Assembly (NCBI GenBank): GCA_024635475.1
Contig: JAGXIW010000003.1
Span: 518,663-582,662, forward strand
Length of the DNA stretch: 64,000 nt
Source of the DNA: a bacterium
GTDB taxonomy: Bacteria; Patescibacteriota; Gracilibacteria; BD1-5; UBA6164
Reading direction: 5' to 3'
The position numbers and the translations under genes were made by a program. Below are positions 44,520 through 57,489 of the stretch, piece by piece; within the stretch, counting starts at the first letter, position 1, and the number at the start of each line of letters is the position of its first letter. The notes below the pieces were generated by a model. The model did no database searches, had not been told where the DNA came from, and was given only the letters and a program-made list of their open reading frames with translations.

Positions 44520-46064
44520 TTACTTTTTTAATATTATAACTTCTCATCAAATTGATATCCAAGATTTTATTTTTCATAAAAGTCTATTTAATTCATTTTC
44601 GCTTATTTTATCCTTTTTAATATGTTTAATAATTTCATCTAAATAAGGAGCGAACTCATTTGGTTCAAAATTATTTTTTCATAATTTATTTGTCATAAAA
44701 ATCACTAGTTTCACTATATTTTCTCTAGTTGAATTAAAAGATTTTCAGTCTATAGATATAAATTTTACTCATTTATACTCATCAATATTTATATCTCTTA
44801 AAATTGCTTCTAAACTTTCATCTAGTAAATCATTATTTTTATAAGATATTATATCTTGTTCTGGTAAATTTCATCAACAATTTGAACAATAAGGCATTCA
44901 TTTTAAAGTTAATTCATGACATAAAGGACAATGAATTTGTATTTCATTTGAACATAAAGGACAGAAAGGTTTTGTAAAATCTACACCATTTCAACAATTT
45001 GGACATTTCTTATCTGATATAAATCTCTTAAGTACATTTTTTGTAGAGTATAATCTTTTTTGTATTTTATAAACTAGAAATCAAAAGATTGTTATTATCA
45101 ATACAGGCCATAAAAATTGAACTATATAAACTAATGGAGTAAATAAACTAAATAGTTTCATTACTATTTCTAATAATTTATGTGGAATTATATCCCATAT
45201 AAACAAAGTTGCTATTTGTAATAATACAAGTCAATAAGCAAAAGTTGCAACAGAAAAAATAATTGTATGAGGACTATTTTTAATTTTTTGTTTTACATAG
45301 ATTTTATATAATACAGAAAATACTATTATAGAAAATAAAAAAGATAAAATAGCAACATAAAATCTATATAATAAATAAGAAGTTCTATAATCATCATTTG
45401 CCTTCTCAAATTTTTGTTCTAATGTTACTACTTCTGAATTGTGTTGAGATTTAATTTGATCTATTTTAGAATTAATTGTATTTATTTGAGATTCAATATC
45501 TGTACTGTCCAAACGATTATTCTTAATATCTTCTTGTATATTTTCAGTATCATATAATGGGGCATCTTCGTTTGCTATTTTTTCAGTTAAAGAAGTATTA
45601 TAATCTTGTTGATTATTTCTTTGATTATAATCTATATTTCTTTTTTGATTTTCTAATTCAGTTATATTTTTTTTATAATTTATTATTTCATTATAAGGTA
45701 GTTCAAGATTATTAAATTCTGGATTAAAATCAAATTTTGGATTTTCAGATGTTACCTGACAATCATCATATCAATAATTATAATATCAATAATCAATATA
45801 TGAGTTATTATTTTTATAATCATCATCAAAAGTATTTATAATATCATTAATACAATATGGAATATTAGTTGGTCTATTAGGAATATCTTGTATAATACTT
45901 AGAGTCCATTGTGCAGAAACAAGAATAGCTCAAAACATACAATAAAGAAGAAAATATCCTAGTTTTGTAGTTTGTTTTTCAGATAGCTCTTCTCAAGCAA
46001 TTTCATAATTTAATTTAGGTCTTCTAAAAATTTTTTCTCTAACATAAGAAGTTATATCAAACAT
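44520..46064 (-). CDS. Membrane protein with coiled coil and double zinc ribbon
   Basis: A 514-residue protein of mixed architecture. It has a cytoplasmic N-terminal tail, one membrane helix near residues 40-60, an extracytoplasmic Asn/Tyr-rich part and coiled coil (about 130-240), then three to four further helices (about 240-350). A zinc-ribbon tandem follows: CPNCGNGVDF...CPLCSNEIQIHCPLC...PYCSNCGG. A 120-residue C-terminal region follows. The function is not recognised. The zinc ribbons and cytoplasmic tail suggest a protein-interaction or sensing role. It lies upstream of the small lipoprotein and the transporter. Confidence 0.7.
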
Positions 46065-46198
46065 AATTCAGAAATTATAAGATAAAAATACAACTACAAT
46101 ATAAAGCTGTTTTTATTTTCTCAAAATCTTTTTTATAAATTTATCCTTTTGCATTTCTTTTTTTTAATAATAAACCCAATTTTAAAATCTCTTTAAAT

Positions 46199-46924
46199 TT
46201 AATGGGATAAATTTACTTTTTTGTTTTCTTTACCGAAAAAATAGAGTGTAAGTATATGTCCATAGATATTGTGTTTTTTAATAACTACATCTTTATTAAT
46301 TTCTTTTATTTTTGAAGCAAGCTTATTGCCACCGAAAAAAGGAACGAATTTATCAAATCGAGCGAGATGTATTGTAATATCCTCGGGTAAATGTTTCAGA
46401 TTATTTTCAATATTTATATCTCTGATAAGCTCATCATAAGTTCTAGCATTATATCCATTCTCTATTGATTTTTTTCTGATATTTCTAGCAGCAAATGCAG
46501 AAAAAATACCTTCTCCTAGTCTGACAGTGGGGCAAGCTACAATTAGTTTCCTACATGTATATCTATTGGCAAGGTAAAATGCTGGCATCGTTCCCGCACT
46601 TAAGCCCCAAAAAGCTATATCCTTATTGCCTAATTCATATTCTTTAAATACTGCTTTGAAATCTTGTGAAATACTATTGAAGGTATCTAATGTAATCTGC
46701 GGAGTAGCTCCTAGAAGATTATCTGGAACCTCATATACAATCAAATTGCCTTCTTTTGGAAGAAGGTTATATTTTTTAGCAGTTTTTAAATCCGTCCTCC
46801 AAGGCAAAAAGCAAATCCATGTTAGGTCTCCCGTTTGCTCTACAAAAATCCTTTTCAAATTATTATTAAATTGTCCAGAATTTTTGTTTGAAATTATAGC
46901 TACAATATCTAGTAATCCAAGCAT
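46199..46924 (-). CDS. Alpha/beta hydrolase without any UGA codon (likely foreign)
   Basis: A 241-residue alpha/beta-hydrolase-like protein. The nucleophile elbow is AFWGLSAGTMPAFYLA (Ser in GLSAG), the likely acid is Asp in LARFDKFVPFFGG, and the likely His is in NIYGHILTLY: a complete triad in order. All of its roughly fifteen glycines are GGN and no TGA occurs, in a genome where TGA is the main glycine codon, so it probably arrived recently from a standard-code organism. A small membrane-helix protein lies 9 bases upstream. The substrate is unknown. Confidence 0.8.
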   Translation of the reverse strand: MLGLLDIVAIISNKNSGQFNNNLKRIFVEQTGDLTWICFLPWRTDLKTAKKYNLLPKEGNLIVYEVPDNLLGATPQITLDTFNSISQDFKAVFKEYELGNKDIAFWGLSAGTMPAFYLANRYTCRKLIVACPTVRLGEGIFSAFAARNIRKKSIENGYNARTYDELIRDINIENNLKHLPEDITIHLARFDKFVPFFGGNKLASKIKEINKDVVIKKHNIYGHILTLYFFGKENKKVNLSH

Positions 46925-46933
46925 AGGTGTTTT

Positions 46934-47158
46934 TTACTTTTTTAAAATTGTGGAAACACGATTTGAAAAAACTTTTGATGGTCAAATTATTCAATATGCT
47001 GAGATTAAAGCAAATGGAAGTAATATTCCTCATACTATTTCAACAGTAAGATTTTTAATAGCTGTTGATCTATCTGCATTTTGATACCAAGGGTCTAATC
47101 CATGATTTTCAAAAGTTTTAGCTCATTCATTTCAAATTTCTAAAAAAAGGTTTTTCAT
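46934..47158 (-). CDS. Small protein with one membrane segment
   Basis: A 74-residue protein with a hydrophobic stretch near residues 42-62 (IVGGILLPFALISAYGIIG) after an acidic/aromatic N-terminal part and before a short basic tail. It contains UGA glycines, unlike the hydrolase 9 bases downstream, so it is probably native. No family recognised. The upstream gap to mnmA (47159-47378) shows no further gene. Confidence 0.5.
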
Positions 47159-47378
47159 AATTTTAATTTAAAAAAGTAAAATATTTTATCTGAACTTAAA
47201 TTTTCTTTTATTCTAAAATAGAATAAAATGCGAACTAAATTTAGTAAAAACTAATTATTAATTTTATTATAAAGATTATGAAAGAATAATCAAAATTATT
47301 AGTAAAATTAATTGAAAAGGTTTGTTTTTGCTTTATAATGAAAAAAATAATAAATATTAGGTCACCATTTTAAATTAT

Positions 47379-48461
<1,083 letters not shown>

Positions 48462-48501
48462 ATTGTGGTATAATTTTGATGTTATACATAAAATATATTT
48501 T

Positions 48502-49965
48502 ATGGTAGAATTTGAACCAAAAATTGAACAAAAATTACCTGATGATTCAAAAGAATTTCCATTATGAGTTATAAACTCAGAAGTCTATGAATATCTAAAT
48601 TTATCACAAAAAGATATAGCTTTAGGGGCTTTAAAAGTAAATAATATAATGAATTATTGTGATTTATATTATGTAAAAGAGGATCAATTTAAAAATATTA
48701 TTATTCAAAATAATCTTGTAAATTATTATAAAGAAATTACTTGAGAATCAATATCTCATATTTCAAAGAAATGAATAAAAAAATTTGCAATTAAAATAGG
48801 TATTGAGATAAAAGATAGATATAAAATTCAAAGTTATATTATAGGTGAGCTAAAAAAGAAAGGTATAACAGTTATGAATGAACTAATTTTTATTCATGTA
48901 TCAAATTTTATAAAATATTTTAAAAATGATAATACATTTAGATATTATTTCAGAAAAATTCATAAAAAAAGTTTTGTACATATGGATTTTGATGACTATA
49001 AAAAACTTTGAAAGGATATGAATTTAAAAGAAATTAATATAGATGAATTAAAAATAGATATAATCAAAAATTTGAAATTACACAATATTATTTATTTAGA
49101 AGATTTAGAAAAAATCACGGTAGAAAAATATAGAGATATTGTTAAAAGTAACCCAAAATTAGAATACTATTTCTTTGTTACTTTTAATTTAAAACCCTGG
49201 GAAATAGATATACTTCATATAGATTTTTTTTGAAATGATGTTTGACTTAAGAATAAAAAGATTTTAGAAAAAGAAAAAATAAAAAAAATAGAACTCTACT
49301 TAAAAACAAATGGTATAAATGATTTTGATGATTTAATAAATAAACATGTTGTAAGAGAAGTTAGAGAATTACTATGGAATCATGATTTATCTAGAGAAAT
49401 TTTAAATAGTTTTTGATTACAAGAAGCAAAAGATTTTAGAAAATCATATATAATTAGGTTTGCTAAAAGAATAGGATTAGATTGATTATATGAAGAAGTT
49501 GAATATAATGAGGAAAATGCAAAAGATATTTTTGTAACTACATTATCTAATAGATGAATTAATTGTTTATATTGAATTAATTTGCTTTGAGTTAAAGATT
49601 TTAAGGAATTATTTTCAGGATCTAGGATTTGACTAGAGTCAAACAAATTAGTTAATGGGTTATTAAAAAAATATATTAATAAAACTTTGTTTTATGTAAT
49701 TCCAGAAGATTTACATAAAATATGATTGGCTTTATGACTAGACTATTTATCAGAAAATGAGTATAAAAAAATATTTGAAAGTTTTCTAAAATTAAAAAAT
49801 ATTTCAATTTTGGAACTAAAATATTCTGATATTAGAAAAAATCCTGATATTTGGAATAATATAGGCTTTTTGTTTCTTCTAGGGAAGAGTTGATGACCAA
49901 ATCATTTAAGGGATTTAAGAAAAGAACATATAGAGGAATTAAAAGTCTATTTAGAAAAAATATAA
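48502..49965 (+). CDS. Hypothetical protein with repeated helical modules
   Basis: A 487-residue soluble protein without recognised family. It seems built from recurring units of the form L...(N/G)I.....DL, for example LKLHNIIYLEDLEKI, LKTNGINDFDDLINK, LLGVKDFKELF and LKNISILELKYSDI. These loosely resemble helix-hairpin modules such as the RNA polymerase alpha C-terminal domain. No membrane segments or signal are seen. It contains numerous UGA glycines, so it is native. It follows mnmA by 40 bases and may be co-transcribed. Confidence 0.55.
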
Positions 49966-49983
49966 TTTCTTTCATTTTAGGTT

Positions 49984-50610
49984 TTAATCAATAATTTTAT
50001 TTCAAATTCTTATCACATCAATTCAATATTTTAATGCTATTTTATAATCTCTACTAGTTCATGCTGAAATTAGTTTTCAAGGCAAATATTTGTCTCTTAA
50101 ATTTATAAGTAATTCAAATTCACTTTCTTTTTCTTTTACAGTAAAATCTCAAGCTCACATTCCAGAAATTCAAATTATTTCTATGTTTTCTAATTTTTTA
50201 ATTTGTTCTAAAATATTAGGAAATGCATCAATTTCTATTCATGAATTTTTTTCATTATCAAGTTTTACTTGTAAAAATACTTTTGTTTTTATATTTTTTT
50301 CTTTTGATAATTTGTCTATTAATAAAGCATGATCAATATTTTCAAGAGAATGAATAGTTGAACAAAAAGAAACTATTTTTTCTAATTTATTTGATTGAAT
50401 TTGTCATATAAAGTGCATATTTTTTCTATTGATTCATTTCTCTATGATTTTTTCAATTCTATTTTCTCATATTCAAAATAATATTTCTGGATAGATATTT
50501 TCAATTTCCTGGATTATCTTATTGGTTTCATTTTTATCCCAATATTTTGTTACTGCAAGTATTTTAGATTTACTTCTTTTAAATTCTTCAAAAAGAGAAA
50601 TATTTATCAT
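49984..50610 (-). CDS. yggS: YggS-family PLP homeostasis protein
   Basis: A PLP-binding protein that buffers pyridoxal phosphate, 208 residues. Signatures visible are ILAVTKYWDKNE with the PLP lysine, FGIGENRIEKI, NMHFIGQIQSNKLEKIV and the C-terminal phosphate-binding ISAGTSRDYKIALKYGIDVI followed by RIG. The usual N-terminal helix is shortened. It converges on the hypothetical gene at 48502, with 18 bases between stops. Confidence 0.93.
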
Positions 50611-50720
50611 AAATAATATTTATTTTTTAAAATATTATTTATTGTACAAATAAATAATAAAAATAAAAAAGATTTTATAAATGAAAAAAACAAAAAATAC
50701 AGTTAAATTTATACAAGTAT

Positions 50721-50758
50721 TTGACAAAAAAAAACAAATTGTGATACTAGTGTAGTAT
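50721..50758 (+). promoter_or_regulatory. Promoter and palindromic operator of the VanY-like gene
   Basis: TTGACA (50721-50726) and GATACT (50743-50748) lie 16 bases apart. The palindrome ATACTA-GTG-TAGTAT (50744-50758) overlaps the -10 element, which suggests repressor control. ATG follows at 50785. Confidence 0.5.
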
Positions 50759-50784
50759 TTTTAATTTACATATAATTATAAAAA

Positions 50785-51621
50785 ATGCTTAATAAAAAAA
50801 TGAATGTAGAAAAAAGAATAAATAAAAGAAAAAAATCTTTTAATCCAAATTTATTTAACCCAATTTGCAGAATTAGGATATATATTTATACATTTGCCAC
50901 TTTTTTAATTTTATACCTACTTTCTCTTATTTTTGTTATTCATCAAAATAGGTATTTTATGGCTACAAAGATAAACCATATAGGCTTTGTTTTAAAACAA
51001 ATTCAAAACAAAGAAGTTGTAGAAGAAAGTAAAATAATTTATAATGTTGGTTTAAATTCAGATTATGGAGATGATAGTTCTATAACAAAATTTGTAAATA
51101 ATAAAATAAGTTTTTATAATTTATCTTATATTCCAAATAATCTTGTTGGGATTTCATCTGATTATATAGAAGATATAAAATGAAATCAAACTTTGAGAAA
51201 TGAAGCAAATCTAGCTTTACAACAATTAGCAAAAGATTTTTTTGATACTTTTTGAGAAAAGATAATACTTGTAAGTGCTTATAGAAGCTATGATTATCAA
51301 GTTTGAATAAAAATAAGGTGATGTAATGATATGTTTTGTGCTAAACCTTGATTTTCAGAACATCAAACTGGCCTTGCTGTAGATTTATGGGAAGCAAGTA
51401 CAAAAGAGCAATTTTTAAGTAATTCTAAATTAGTATCGTATTTTAAATGGATGCAAGAAAATGCTTATAAATATGGTTTTCATAATACTTATCAAAAATG
51501 AATTGAAATTGATTGATATGTTGTCGAACCTTGGCATTGGAGGTATTTAGGTATTGATTTAGCTAAATATCTTTATGATAATAATATAACATTTGCAGAA
51601 TATTATAAAAATAGTAAATAA
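50785..51621 (+). CDS. D-alanyl-D-alanine carboxypeptidase (VanY-like)
   Basis: A membrane-anchored peptidase of 278 residues that trims peptidoglycan stem peptides. One N-terminal membrane segment (about residues 33-52, YTFATFLILYLLSLIFVI) is followed by the zinc peptidase domain with SAYRSYDYQV, SEHQTGLAVDLWE and VEPWHWRYLG, which supply the His, Asp, Glu and His residues of the MEROPS M15B family. It is preceded by a promoter with a palindromic operator and followed by rpmG. Confidence 0.9.
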
Positions 51622-51692
51622 AAACTTGAAATTTAAAAAAAATCTATATAATTGCATCATAATAAAATTATTTTATATATTATTTTGAATTT

Positions 51693-51875
51693 ATGGCTAA
51701 AGGTAAAAGAACATATGTAGGTTTATATAGTGAACAAACAGGTAATCTTTGTTATGTAACTAACATACAAAAGAAGAATTTTCCACAAGGAAAGAAATTG
51801 TCTTTGAGAAAATATAATCCAAAAACAAGACAACATGAAGTTTTAAAAATGAAAGAAATTAAAAAAGGTAATTAA
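51693..51875 (+). CDS. rpmG: Ribosomal protein bL33
   Basis: A 60-residue protein matching bL33: MAKGKRTYVGLYSEQTGNLC at the start, then YVTNIQKKNFPQGKKLSLRKYNP with the family's LRKY core. The zinc-binding Cys pairs are missing, so it is the zinc-free type. All its glycines are GGN, which is unremarkable in so short a gene. A strong terminator follows. Confidence 0.85.
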   Translation: MAKGKRTYVGLYSEQTGNLCYVTNIQKKNFPQGKKLSLRKYNPKTRQHEVLKMKEIKKGN

Positions 51876-51884
51876 ATTAACAAT

Positions 51885-51921
51885 AAAAAAATCTCACTAA
51901 TTTTTTAGTGAGATTTTTTTT
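51885..51921. terminator. rpmG terminator
   Basis: Stem AAAAAAATCTCACTAA / TTAGTGAGATTTTTTTT with a short T-rich loop; usable by both convergent genes. Confidence 0.85.
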
Positions 51922-51945
51922 ATTATTTGTAAATAGAATAAGGTA

Positions 51946-52362
51946 TTATTTTTTTAATTCGAAATTTATATTTTGATCAAATAATTCTCAAGTAGAATTT
52001 TTTAAATAAATTGAACATATAGGTCATCAATTATATGCAACAAATACAACTGAAATTGTACTTTTTTCATTTCATACATTTTTTAAATAAGCTATGTTTT
52101 TTGATATATCATATTTTGAAATAGAGTTTAGTTTTTCAAGTTTATTAATTAATTCTGAAAAGTTAATTTTTCAAGTTTCCTTACTTATATTACTTAATTC
52201 TGTTACTAAAGGATCATTATATTTTGGATCTAATAAATTTAGGGTTGATGATTTAGTATTATCAACTATTTCCTCTCATTTTATTTTTCTAGGTAAAAAT
52301 CTATCAACTATTCCAGTTATTCAATCCATTAATCTACTACTAAATGTTTCCTGAGTACTCAT
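51946..52362 (-). CDS. Hypothetical protein
   Basis: A 138-residue soluble protein with no signal or membrane segment. The N-terminal half is helical (FSSRLMDGITGIVDRFLPRK) and the C-terminal half looks like a small beta domain (STISVVFVAYNGGPICSIYL). No family recognised. It is convergent with rpmG across a shared terminator. UGA glycines indicate a native gene. Confidence 0.55.
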
Positions 52363-52428
52363 GATAAAAAAATTATATATTAGTAGTTATAATATAATTA
52401 ATATATAATAAAAGTCAATTATTTTTCT

Positions 52429-53805
52429 CTAGATTTTTGCTATGAGTTTTCTAAACCACAATTTATCTTTGAATATATGAGTCAAATCATAATGAGTTCT
52501 TCCGATACTTACTCATCTATTGATTAGGGATTTATCAACTTTTCAACTTTCTAATACTTTTTTAATTCAAGCAAATTTATTTATAGAATTTCTTCATCTA
52601 GTTGGGAATTTAATTGTAACTATGTTTTTAAATTTAGAAAAAAATAAAAATGCATATAAGTTTAAATTATCAGTTCTTCAATAAAAATTTGCTAATTCTA
52701 GAGACTTGATTTTTGTCTTTCATCATAAATCTTTTTCTTTTTGTAGATTATATGATATTCATGATTTTATAGATTTAATAAGTTCTTTTTTTAGTTCTAT
52801 AAAGTCACTTTTTTCTTCTATTTTTAAATAAGAATTATTTTCATTTAATAAATAATTTAATCATTTTAGTAGAGAAATAATTTTTTTATTATCATTATCT
52901 TCTATTTGTTTTAGTGAATCGTAATATAAATCTATCCTGTTTTTTAGAGAATTAATTATACTAATTAATTCTCTTGTATAGTAATCTTTGTCATATACTC
53001 AAATTTCAATATTTTCTATTATTTCATTTATTAAGCTAAAAGGTTCTTTATAAATATTGTTTAATAGTTCTCATTTTTCAGAATTTATTAAGGTTTTATC
53101 AAGAATTATTTTCTTGAAATCAGGTCTAAATTTATTTTTTATTACAAGATTATTTACAACTACAGTACATATATCTTTGCTTCAGTATTTATGTTCTGCA
53201 AAACATAATCAATTATTGTATCTACAAAAATCTCATTCTCAAAAAACTTCAAAATCTACATCACTAAATTCTAAGACTATATTTTCTATTTCTTTTAAAG
53301 TTATTTCTCTACTTAATATTATTTTATTTACTTTGTAATTTTCTATAAAAAATCTTATTGCTTCGCTATTGTAAAGAGCAAGTATTGTAGAGATATTTAT
53401 TTTTCAGGTATAGTTTATTTCTTTTAGATATTCTAGAATTCATATATTACCACATATAATTCAGTCAAATCATATAGAATTTATTTCTTCTACCATTTTT
53501 TGAATAATTGGGAAAGTTTCATTTGTATAATACCAAGAATTTAAATTAACAAATATTTCTAGATTATGAGAATGCACTTCTTCTACTATTTGTTTTAATG
53601 TTTCAAAGTCAGTTATTTGTTCATGTTCTGAAAATCTACCATTTGGACTTACTTCAAAACCAAATTTCTCATACCAATAAGGAGGATTGTATCCAGTAAA
53701 AAATTCTCAAGCTCAAGAATCAACAAGAGATTTTATGTATTCTCATACATCTTTTGCATTTTTTCATTTAGAACTAAATCAAAGTCATACGATTTTTTTA
53801 AACAT
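52429..53805 (-). CDS. Peptidase U32-family protein
   Basis: A 458-residue protein of the U32 group (YrrO/RlhA/UbiU-like). The N-terminal TIM-barrel-like part has MFKKIVGLGFSSKGKN, VSPNGRFSEHEQITDFETLK and FDGIICGNIGILEYLK. The core segment KIILSREITLKEIENIV is diagnostic, and cysteines follow in GDFCRYNNGLCFAEHKYG. Members act in RNA hydroxylation, ubiquinone pathways or as presumed collagenases; I cannot choose between them. It is shorter than RlhA and may be of the YrrN/O type. Confidence 0.78.
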
Positions 53806-53836
53806 AAGTAGTTTGGAATTAAAAGTTAGTAGTTTT

Positions 53837-53929
53837 TGTCATTCTGAGCGATTAGCGAAGAATCCCTTAAACTTAGTTTTTGATATATTCAGTGTTAAAG
53901 GGATACTTCAGCAAAGCTTCAGTATGACA
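53837..53929. repeat. Palindromic repeat (GTCATTCTGAG type), intergenic
   Basis: TGTCATTCTGAG...GAAGAATCCC opposed to AAGGGATACTTC...AGTATGACA, between the U32 gene and the small membrane protein gene. Confidence 0.85.
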
Positions 53930-53943
53930 CTTAGAAAGTTTTA

Positions 53944-54378
53944 TTACTCTTCCTTACAATGTTTGTGAACTTTTGCATGGCTATGCTCACAATGGTATTT
54001 TTTATGTAATAAATATTCTCAAATAAATATAAATATTCATAAACATATAGTTGAAATAATTAACCAGAAATCTGAAGTATGAATACGAGTTTGGTTTTCT
54101 ATTTGTTCTATTGTCTTTTCTCAAATGTATAGATGTCCTGCTATGTGAAAAACTACAGGGATATAAGTCATATAGAATTTTACTATATAAGATTTTATAT
54201 GTTCTCTTAGAAATCATGCTACAAATATACTTATCCAATAAATAAGGTGTATAACTCATAATTCTTCAAAAAAACTAACTTCTGGAAATTCATTTAATAT
54301 AAGAAATACAAATAAAATCTCAACAATAACAAATAAAAGTACATGAAGTAAAGATGATATTATACGATTTTTTTTCAT
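53944..54378 (-). CDS. Small membrane protein with a His-rich tail
   Basis: A 144-residue protein with about four membrane helices (residues 8-30, 40-55, 70-90 and 110-128) and a cytoplasmic or external C-terminal tail HKKYHCEHSHAKVHKHCKEE with many His and two Cys. Such tails bind metals, by inference. No family recognised. It lies upstream of the palindromic repeat and U32 gene on the same strand. Confidence 0.6.
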
Positions 54379-54405
54379 AGGGAAAATAATTTATTACTTA
54401 TTAAT

Positions 54406-54852
54406 TTATACAAATGCATACATAACTATTCAGGCAGCTACAGATACATTGAGTGAATTTTTCTTTCACATCATTGGTATCATAAGAATTTTATCAGATA
54501 TTTCAAGTAATTTTTGACTTACTCAGGATACTTCATTTCACATTATTAGACAGATTTTATCTTGTTTTTTTCAAAAAAATTCTCTATAATCTATACTATT
54601 TTCTGTAAGTTCTACACTATAAATTTTATATCATTCTTTTTTTAATTGATTTATTATTTCAAGTGGATTTTCATAATATTCCCAAATTACACTATTTTCT
54701 GCTCATAGGGCAGTCTTTAAGATTTCATTTCTTGGAGGTGTTGGGGTAAATCAAGTTAATATAATCTTTTCAAATCATGATCAATCAGCATTTCTAAAAA
54801 TAGCTCATACATTTTGCATAGATCTAATTGAATCAAGAAGGATTATTTTCAT
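54406..54852 (-). CDS. SpoU/TrmH-family RNA 2'-O-methyltransferase
   Basis: A 148-residue SPOUT methyltransferase. All three knot motifs are visible: MQNVGAIFRNADGSGFEKII (motif 1), KICLIMGNEVSGVSQKL (motif 2) and NSLNVSVAAGIVMYAF (motif 3). It is short, lacking an extra RNA-binding domain, so it is closest to TrmL/TrmH core enzymes; the target nucleotide is not known. It is divergent from the T4SS-type ATPase gene and 27 bases upstream of the small membrane protein. Confidence 0.9.
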
Positions 54853-54986
54853 TTGTTAATGGTTAATTGTTATTTTTCTATATTCTACATCCTAATTGAA
54901 GTTTTTCAAGTGTTTTTATACATTATAATTATTAGATATGAGAAATTATGTTATAATATAACTAGAGTAAAATTTAAAAATCTAAA

Positions 54987-57431
54987 ATGTACCCAGTTTT
55001 AATTATTGCAGTTTTATTATTCGGATTATCATACACTGTACTATTCTATTTTAGGAAAAAAATGGAGTTACAAAGGTCTTTGAAAATGGCTTTTTTTAAA
55101 GTAATAATTCCTAAAAAAGATAGTGATTTAGATGAAAAAAGAGAAACTTTAAAAGATTTCAAAGAAGCTGTTTCTTTGATGGAGCAATTATTATCATCAT
55201 TAAAAAGTATACACTCAAGTAAACTTTATAAAAAGATTTTGTGACAAGATATAATGAGTTTAGAATATGTAGCTTTGAAAGATGAGATATATTTTTATAT
55301 AGTTTTACCGAAAGATTACAAAGAACTTTTAGAAAAACAGATTAATTGATTTTATCCAGATGCAATTGTAGAGGAAACCCTTGAAGAAAATATCTTTTTA
55401 AACAAAAAAGTACATATTTCAACTTATCTTTTTACAAAAAAATCTTATTATTATCCGATAAAAACATACCAAAAACTTGAATCAGATCCAGTAAATAATA
55501 TAACTAATGCTTTATCAAAACTAGATGAAGATGAAGCCGCTGTTATACAAATACTTTTGAGAACAGTATGAGATGATTGGCAAAAATGATCAGCTAAAGT
55601 ATCAAGTAAGATTTTGAAATGAAAAAGCTCAGATTCAGGGTTTAGTTATAATCCATTACAATTGATTCCACTCTTTTTTGAAACAATGTTTAGTAATAAT
55701 AAGGATGATAAAAATAATAGTTCAAATAATTCTTGATGAGAAACTTCAGCTTTAACTCAAGAAAGAGCCAAAACAGTAGATGAAAAATGAGACAAAACTT
55801 GATATGAAGTTGTTATAAAAGTTATTACAACTTGAAATAATAGAAACTCAGTTAATTCAAATCTAAAGAATATAGTTTCAGCATTTTCTCAATTTTCTTA
55901 CCCAGATTTCAATAAATTTTGAAGTACTACTAGACATTCTCATGACAAACTTATCAAGAATTATATTTATAGATTTTTTAGAAAACCTTTTTGAAAAGAA
56001 AAAATGGTTTTAAATACAGAAGAAATAGCATCACTTTTCCATTTTCCACATAGTAAATACAATAAAACTCCAGAAATAAAATGGCAAAATTTTAAGATAG
56101 TTAAAGCTCCGTCAAATATTCCTAAAGAATGATTATTACTTTGATATAATCAGCATAGGTGAATGAAAAAAGAGATAAGAGTAAAAACTGAAGATAGATT
56201 CAGACATTTTTATGTTATTGGGCAAACAGGTACTTGAAAATCAAGTATTATTCAGGTTATGGCAAGACAAGATTTAAGAAACGGTAATGGTATAGCAGTC
56301 ATGGATCCTCATGGAGATTTGGCTAAAGATTTACTACCTTTTATCCCAAGAGAAAGAGCAGATGATATAATTTATTTTGATCCTGCTGATGAATCAAGAC
56401 CTATGGGATTGAATTTATTTGAAGCAAATACTCCTGAAGAAAAAGAAAAAGTATCCCAAGATGCTATGAATATAATGATAAAATTATTTTGAAATGAGAT
56501 ATTTTGACCTCGTTTACAAGATTATTTTAGAAACTGAGCATTGACATTAATGGATTATCCTCAATGATGAGCTATAACAGATATAATCAGACTTTTCACT
56601 GATAATGAATTTCAAAAGGAGAGAATTAGACACTTAAAAAATCCAATTGTAAAAAGCTGGTGGGACAAGACTTTTGCATCTATGTGAGATAGAGAAAAAT
56701 GAGAAATTATACCATATTTTTCTGCTAAATTCTGACAATTTATAACTAATACAATGATGAGAAATATATTAGGGCAGTTAAAAAGTAGTTTTGATGTAGC
56801 TGATGTTATGGATACAGGAAAAATACTTATGATAAACTTAAGTAAATGAATTATATGAGATATAAATTCTGAGCTTTTATGACTTATAATTGTAAATAAG
56901 ATACAAATGGCGGCTATGAAAAGACAACAAGCTGATAAAGAAAGTAGAAAAGATTTTTTCTTATATATAGATGAGTTTCAAAATTATATAACTCCTAGTA
57001 TCGAATCTATCTTGTCTGAAGCTCGTAAATATCGTCTATGACTAATTTTAGCACATCAATATTTGTGACAGTTAGAAAAAAGTGATGCTTTAACAAAGTC
57101 TAACCTAAATTTAAAAGGTGCTATTTTTGGTAATGTATGAAGTGTACTTAGTTACAAAGTTTGACCTGAGGATTGAGAATTTTTAGCAAAGTATTATGCT
57201 CCAGTTTTTTCAGAACAAGACTTAGTAAATATGGATAAATTTAAAGCAGTTATGAAGCTTTCAGTAGATCAACAACCAACTACTCCTTTTTCTATAATTC
57301 CTGTTAACCCATATCTTGAAACTTGAGATAAAAAAATAGCAAAAGCATTTATAGAATTATCAAGGCTTAAATATGGTAGAGATAAAGAATTTGTATGAAA
57401 AGAAATAGAATATAGAATTGGTAGTGTTTAA
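54987..57431 (+). CDS. VirD4/TraD-like ATPase (type IV secretion DNA-binding domain)
   Basis: An 814-residue membrane-anchored ATPase. One N-terminal membrane helix (residues 4-22) leads to a region of about 400 residues of unknown fold, and then to the motor domain with Walker A FYVIGQTGTGKSSIIQ, GIAVMDPHGDLAKDLLPF and Walker B DFFLYIDEFQNYITP. The class is common in CPR genomes and is often linked to DNA uptake or conjugation-like systems, but no relaxase or other T4SS gene is in the window. A small secreted protein gene lies 58 bases downstream. Confidence 0.85.
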
Positions 57432-57489
57432 TATTGACAAAAAATATAATTTCCTTATAATAAATAAACATTATATCTTATAAAATATT

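Noticed and set aside
54987..57431. Several separate short genes or a broken pseudogene
   Set aside because: All apparent stops are TGA; read as glycine the region is one 814-residue ATPase.
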